Assembly (NCBI GenBank): GCA_028023455.1
Contig: JAQFVV010000152.1
Span: 624,001 to 688,000, forward strand
DNA length: 64,000 bases
DNA from: Epiperipatus broadwayi
Taxonomy: Eukaryota > Onychophora > Udeonychophora > Euonychophora > Peripatidae
Reading direction: 5' to 3'
The position numbers were made by a program, and so were the translations under genes. Shown here in pieces: positions 59,016 through 64,000 of this stretch (position 1 is its first letter; each line of letters starts with the position of its first letter). Below the pieces are notes generated by a model, which saw nothing but the letters and a program-made list of their open reading frames with translations, ran no database searches and was not told the DNA's origin.

Positions 59016-61691
59016 ATATGTATAGCCTGTATGTTAGATGTTATTTACTGTGACGTAAAAAGATCAAAGATAATAGTTTCTTTATCCTCATTTGAGTTTT
59101 TTATATTTAATGTAAAATAAAAGCACATTTATATTTCACATAAATATAAAAAGAAACCATTAAGTTTGAAGAAATACTCATTTTGGGGCTTTTTAATCTA
59201 CAGCAAATAAATTATAAAATATTTTTATATATATTATAGTTAAGTTTTTAGTATTTACACAGTAAGTAAAAGTTTTAATATAAAATATTTATATATTATC
59301 TAAAATATTGATAATATAGTTTATCTCAATCTTTTCCTTTCTTTTACATTTAAAATGTTGGAAAAGTCAAAAACTGTAGGAGCTACTTTGTGTTTTACTT
59401 TATTACTATATAATTCTTTATAAAACTCTATGTGTAAGCTTTCATTATAGTAATTGTTCTATTTTTTTTTCCTAAACAACTTTTCTTTCAAAGTCAAAAT
59501 ATTGCTTTATGCTTTTCGAGATTTTTATTTTTTTCATAACTTTCCTTGCTGTTTCACAATTATATTTTTTGTGTTATTATTAATTCTTTTTCATTTCATT
59601 TTTTAAAATTCTAGATCATTAATTCTTAATGGATTATTTTTACAAATATTCACATTTCTTTTCTTTTCTTTGTACATTGTTTTGTCTCAGTAGAGAATCA
59701 CTGATAAATTTCTGTAATCTTCTTATTAATTTCATATAAAAATCTGAATTATCTGCATTTAATATTTCTCATTAACATAAAAATAACTAAGCTTACCACT
59801 TTGTCTAATATAATGTCAATCTTCACAATATCATTTTTCCATTCATATTTATAATAAATCCGATTACTTCGTGCTTTGAATATTAGTGCTCTTATAGTAA
59901 TGTACATATTTACTTTTTGGATCAATTGGCCCTTCATCTTTTTTTTCTAACTTTATTAAAAGTCAAACAATATTCTATTTAATATTAGATAATTCTTGTG
60001 TCCAATTCATGCAATCTTCCTTGTTTCAAAATTATTCTGCAGACAGAAGTATTCAAATAAATGGTTGTCATCAAATGGCAGTTTGGATCTGTAATCAAGG
60101 GATTCTTGGCCCCCTATGCCTTTAGCCACTAACCACAGCAGCTATGTATATGTGTCTTTGAGAACATATAACCATAAGAACAGCAAATTTTTTTGCACTG
60201 GTTAAACCAGTGAACCTCTCTCTATCTCTCAGATTTAAACTTGCAAAAGTAAAATCAATTCTTTTATATTTATTTTTCTAGTTCTTATAACAATTGTGAA
60301 ACTGGAAAGTGATATAAAACAGGGCATCAAATTCACGATTCTGATAAGAATTAGAGTAATATGTGTAAATGTATTTTAGTCGAAATGTGGTAGAGGTAAG
60401 TGTACTAATATAAACAAAAGCAGGAAAAGTTTCTCAGTCCCGATTACTTATTAGCAGTGCTGTATTAATCTTTATATAAATAAATAGCCTATACATATTA
60501 TATGTAATAAAGTTGATTTATCAAGTCACAGACAAATGTGTAAGTGAAATAATAGACAGTCACCCATAGCAATACTGAAAGAAAATTAATACATTTCCTC
60601 ATTAAAAATGACTTCCTTAACATTGATAGGTATGACTAGCTATTAATATATTTACATATTTGTGTATAGTTTGATAAATCAACTTTGCCAAATATATTGA
60701 AACATGTTTTAATATATGTGTTGGATATGTTATATATATTTTTATGTGTATACTTCTATATATATTTACAATTTATATACATATAAAAATGTAAAAATAT
60801 TCATTATTATATATTTTCAGGTCAGTAAATATATGATTAATGTTTAGCTTATTTCTCTAGTAATATTTTCATGATAACCATGTAATTCTAAGTAAAGTAC
60901 TTCATTTTAAAAATCCTTTAAAATTTCAACTTAATTTTTATCAATAAGAAAATACAAAACTATTATATAACATGTCAATATTAGAGACTCTAATATCAAT
61001 AAATACATTTTCTGTTGCACTTTATTTTTTCTACTTTATTAGCTCAAAAACACATTTTTATTTTTATCTATATTTAGCACATAAAGTTTATTTGGCCAAA
61101 TTAATCTTTTTCCTTTTCATTTTCAGTTTTATTCTATACATAAAAAAAACTATTATTTCTAATGAAATAATGTTTTGAAGTTTAAAAGCTTTTATTTTCA
61201 ATACTTTGCAAACTGTGGTATATATAAACATTGAAATATAACATTTTTCTGTGAAATAATCTCATAAAAATGTAGTCAGGCAGCAGCTAATTAAAACAGG
61301 CAATGCAAGCTAAAATCATTCTCATCTGATCTGCAATAGGCTAAACGTAGATATAATATTGAATGGATGATTTCATTTTGTGTTACAAGTTTTAATTGGC
61401 TCTTGTCTGATCACACCATAGCTAAACTTTTATCTAGATTATTGCATGGACAGATACCATTATATTTCAATGTTTATATCTAAATTCATTAAAAATCTTT
61501 GATATATATTTGATTTCCTAAAAATCCACAACAATTTTATTTCTTTAAAATAAAGGATTTACATTGTTCTCATCTATGACTATGTTTTATGTTTTAATTT
61601 TTTTATATCTATATTTTGATTACTCCTGTTTATATTCATTTTATATTTCAGATTTCATATTTATATTTAATTTATACATTTTTTCAAACAG
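59016..61691. other. No gene recognised (end of NOS intron)
   Basis: AT-rich. Around 60100-60165 the minus strand has GTGGTTAGTGGCTAAAGG, a weak A-box-like sequence of a SINE relic. A 68-codon hydrophobic frame at 60972-61178 is unrecognised. Confidence 0.4.
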
Positions 61692-61796
61692 GTTATGTCT
61701 ATGGAAGAATACGATATTATAGATCTCGAACATGAAGCATTAGTATTAATTGTTACAAGCACATTTGGTAATGGCGATCCACCAGAAAATGGTGAG
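61692..61796 (+). CDS. NOS: Nitric oxide synthase exon: FMN-binding domain
   Basis: 35 codons: [20 protein letters not shown], then [28 protein letters not shown] is the flavodoxin loop that packs against the FMN isoalloxazine ring in NOS and cytochrome P450 reductase. The acceptor is TTTTTCAAACAG and the donor GAG/GTTAGA. Both ends are phase 0, and the sequence continues directly from AFDAK of the previous exon. The rest of the FMN domain and the FAD/NADPH domains must lie beyond 64000: I found no further exon by the window end. Confidence 0.95.
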
Positions 61797-62700
61797 GTTA
61801 GAATAATTTTTTTTTAAATATAAAAATAGATTATTAATAAAACTTATTATTAAAAAATGTTATAAGGCACCAAATTAGATCAATTGTCTACTTGGTTATA
61901 CACTTTTTAATATACATAACACATTTAATGTATATATTGGTAAAAGATAACTCTGTATAGTATAGTTGAATAGTGAAATCTGGAGCTCAAACTCCCTGGT
62001 TTATGTCTCCAACTGTCACTTTAATTGCTCAAACTTTTTATGAATTCTTCAGCAATAAAGTACATGATAATTTTTTTTTTCAAAAAAAGGTTAACAAAAA
62101 TGGCATTTCAAATTAATTCACTGCTTCATTCAGACTTTTTCAACAACCCTCTCTTCCTTTTTACAAAACTTGATGATTTATAATTGGTGAAGTTTTAGTT
62201 CTTTTCAAGACTTGTTTTGTATTTTAGCTAACAATATCAAGATTCCCATTTATCAAAAAAATAGTGATTTGCCTAGCAAAAATGTTTTGAACTGATTGCA
62301 TAAAAAAATCCAAGCTTATTTGAAATCTATCAAAAAACCAAAAATTTCTAAGTAATAACCCCTTGCTTTTATTTAGTTGTTATACAGTAATGAGACTATC
62401 TATCCAATAATGGATTCATTTCTTTTGCTTGAAACAAAATGATTTCTTGACAATTTATCTGCATGATTCTGTTTTCTTTTTGCTTCCTAGAAGCTTCTAA
62501 TAGTTGATCAAGGAAAACACTGGACAATATACTGAGGATAAGAGCTGATGCACTATTTGCTTATCTATTGCTCCATATTAAAAGAATATCAGAATATAAT
62601 GAATATTTTCATAACTTTTAATAAATCAAAGTAATTAAAATAAAAATTGATACTCCTTATATAATTTGTAACTTAATAGTTAATTCTTTTTTTCTTCTAC
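61797..62700. other. No gene recognised (next NOS intron)
   Basis: AT-rich. Searched for the following NOS exon without success. Confidence 0.4.
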
Positions 62701-62712
62701 TTCTTCAAACAA

Positions 62713-62945
62713 GAATGAGAGATGGAATGGCTCAGTTGGTTAGAGTGTTACCTTAAAATTCAATACTCAAAAAATTTAAGGGTCCAGGTTCAATTCTCAT
62801 GCTAGTATTGTCACTGGTCAGGCCAGCAACACCTAAAGACAATGAGAGAATAACTTCTCAAAACTGTGTGCACATATTAATCTGCATGCTAATACTAACA
62901 TTTGAATGTATTTGGAATCTTTAAATAAAGTTAAATTTTTCTAAA
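62713..62945 (+). repeat. tRNA-derived SINE
   Basis: ATGGCTCAGTTGGTTAGAGT is a good A-box/D-arm and CCAGGTTCAATTCTCATG a good B-box, about 45 bp apart. A non-tRNA body follows (GTCACTGGTCAGGCCAGCAA), ending near TTTAAATAAAGTTAAATTTT. The body and tail length are typical of SINEs rather than a tRNA gene. No second copy in the window. Confidence 0.75.
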
Positions 62946-63253
62946 GATACTCAGATGATGAAAATAGTCCAACATATAAATACAACTAAATCACCATCAC
63001 CAAAAACCTTCAGGAAAACAAAGAGAGCCACTTATTTTCTTTACACATTATCAACTTCATTTACATACAAAACCTTTTTGCTTTATTTATAAATGTTTGG
63101 GATTGTCTCCTCAATGAATTTATAAAGTAATCTGTTTTCTAACCAAGGAAAATTAATTAAATGAATATATCAGCACATATTTATTAAATAAATATTTATT
63201 CACACAATTATTTTCTGTGCATACATATTTCATTCCTCATTTGTTTATTTCCA

Positions 63254-63257
<4 letters not shown>

Positions 63258-63316
<59 letters not shown>

Positions 63317-63325
63317 CGTGTGTGC
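63258..63325. repeat. (TA)n(TG)n microsatellite
   Basis: About 22 TA units followed by about 10 TG-type units. Confidence 0.95.
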
Positions 63326-64000
63326 ATGTATCACTATAATAATGGTTACAATATATTGCAATGATCAGATTAGCATATTTCACAATTTTACATTTTCTCT
63401 GTTTATTAAATTATTTACATAAGTAACATGGGTACCATTTGGCTTTAACCATCAGGAAATAAAATCACACACACATATATATATATTAAATATTATTTTA
63501 TTTAATATAACAATATTCTTCATATATAAAATGTGATAAACAGAGTAGCTAAAATTCAAAAAACATTAATCACAAAAAACTATTTGCCAAGCACTTTTGG
63601 TACCATGTACCAAATCATGGCAACATATTGGAATGAGCTGTTAATATTCCAGTGCATGCTAAGTGGAATTCTAGTGTTACACTTATTGATAACATTTTTA
63701 GACTTTGCAATAAGCCAAGCCTTTTTCATCTTTCTCTTTATATCATTTCATTCATTGCACACAGTAGTGATATTTTGAGGATAAAACTCATGTCCACAAC
63801 TACTTTTGATTTGAAAAAACAGAATTAACCTGTGAATCATTTTAAATTAAATGTAAGGGGTTTTAAACACCCATCATCGAATATTCCTTTGAATTATAAA
63901 ATGGCTGGATTTAAATGTTTTTTGTATAGCAATTTGCATCTTTGTAAATTTGAGGCAAATTGTTCCAGATTAGATTTAGCTAACTGTCTGTGGTGTTCTT
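63326..64000. other. No gene recognised
   Basis: An 81-codon hydrophobic + strand frame at 63533-63778 is unrecognised. The minus strand of the same segment has short lysine-rich stretches that could be old retroelement coding sequence, but no motif supports that. Confidence 0.3.

Noticed and set aside
63533-63778. 81-codon hydrophobic frame as a membrane protein gene
   Set aside because: No homology recognised, intronic position, AT-rich composition that readily gives Phe/Leu/Ile frames.

Overview
The window is an AT-rich, intron- and transposon-dominated stretch of animal nuclear DNA. The only host gene I recognise is a nitric oxide synthase (NOS) gene on the + strand. Four exons (9594-9788, 10472-10572, 29710-29854, 61692-61796) join in frame with GT-AG borders. 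They encode the end of the oxygenase domain, the calmodulin-binding helix and the first part of the FMN-binding flavodoxin domain. The upstream and downstream exons lie outside the window. The protein is of the animal calmodulin-dependent NOS type. Introns of about 19 kb and 32 kb, tetranucleotide microsatellites and abundant tRNA-derived SINEs would fit a mollusc, perhaps a cephalopod, but that assignment is inference.

Layout. 1-3.8 kb: three same-strand LINE copies, namely an open ORF1 with two PHD-type fingers running off the left edge, a decayed ORF2 end, and a 5'-truncated but uninterrupted reverse transcriptase, the last two each ending in a (TAA)n tail. 4-9.6 kb: repeats, including inverted-repeat elements with hammerhead-ribozyme-like cores. 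10.6-29.7 kb (NOS intron): a Penelope-like element with inverted terminal repeats, a 5.4 kb LTR retroelement on the minus strand with 1.5 kb LTRs and no pol, a piggyBac-like MITE, a decayed second Penelope-like element, and two more hammerhead-bearing inverted-repeat elements. 29.9-61.7 kb (NOS intron): hAT remnants, three copies of a roughly 270 bp foldback family with a hammerhead-like core, a roughly 3.3 kb sequence present twice (39.9-46.9 and 49.4-54.7 kb) whose copies serve as empty sites for each other's insertions, LINE and gag-like remnants, a candidate solo LTR and SINEs. 61.8-64 kb: next NOS intron, with a SINE and microsatellites.

The most unusual thing is the density of hammerhead-ribozyme-like motifs: I count eleven, in several states of decay, in three related-looking repeat groups. 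Several occur as head-to-head inverted pairs. The best (25263-25309) keeps the full CUGAUGA...GAA...C17 core, with plausible stems I, II and III. Hammerheads are known in the terminal repeats of Penelope-like elements, and Penelope-like coding remnants are present here, so the likely reading is a set of non-autonomous, Penelope-related elements that carry ribozymes. All structural claims come from reading by eye; no folding or database search was run.
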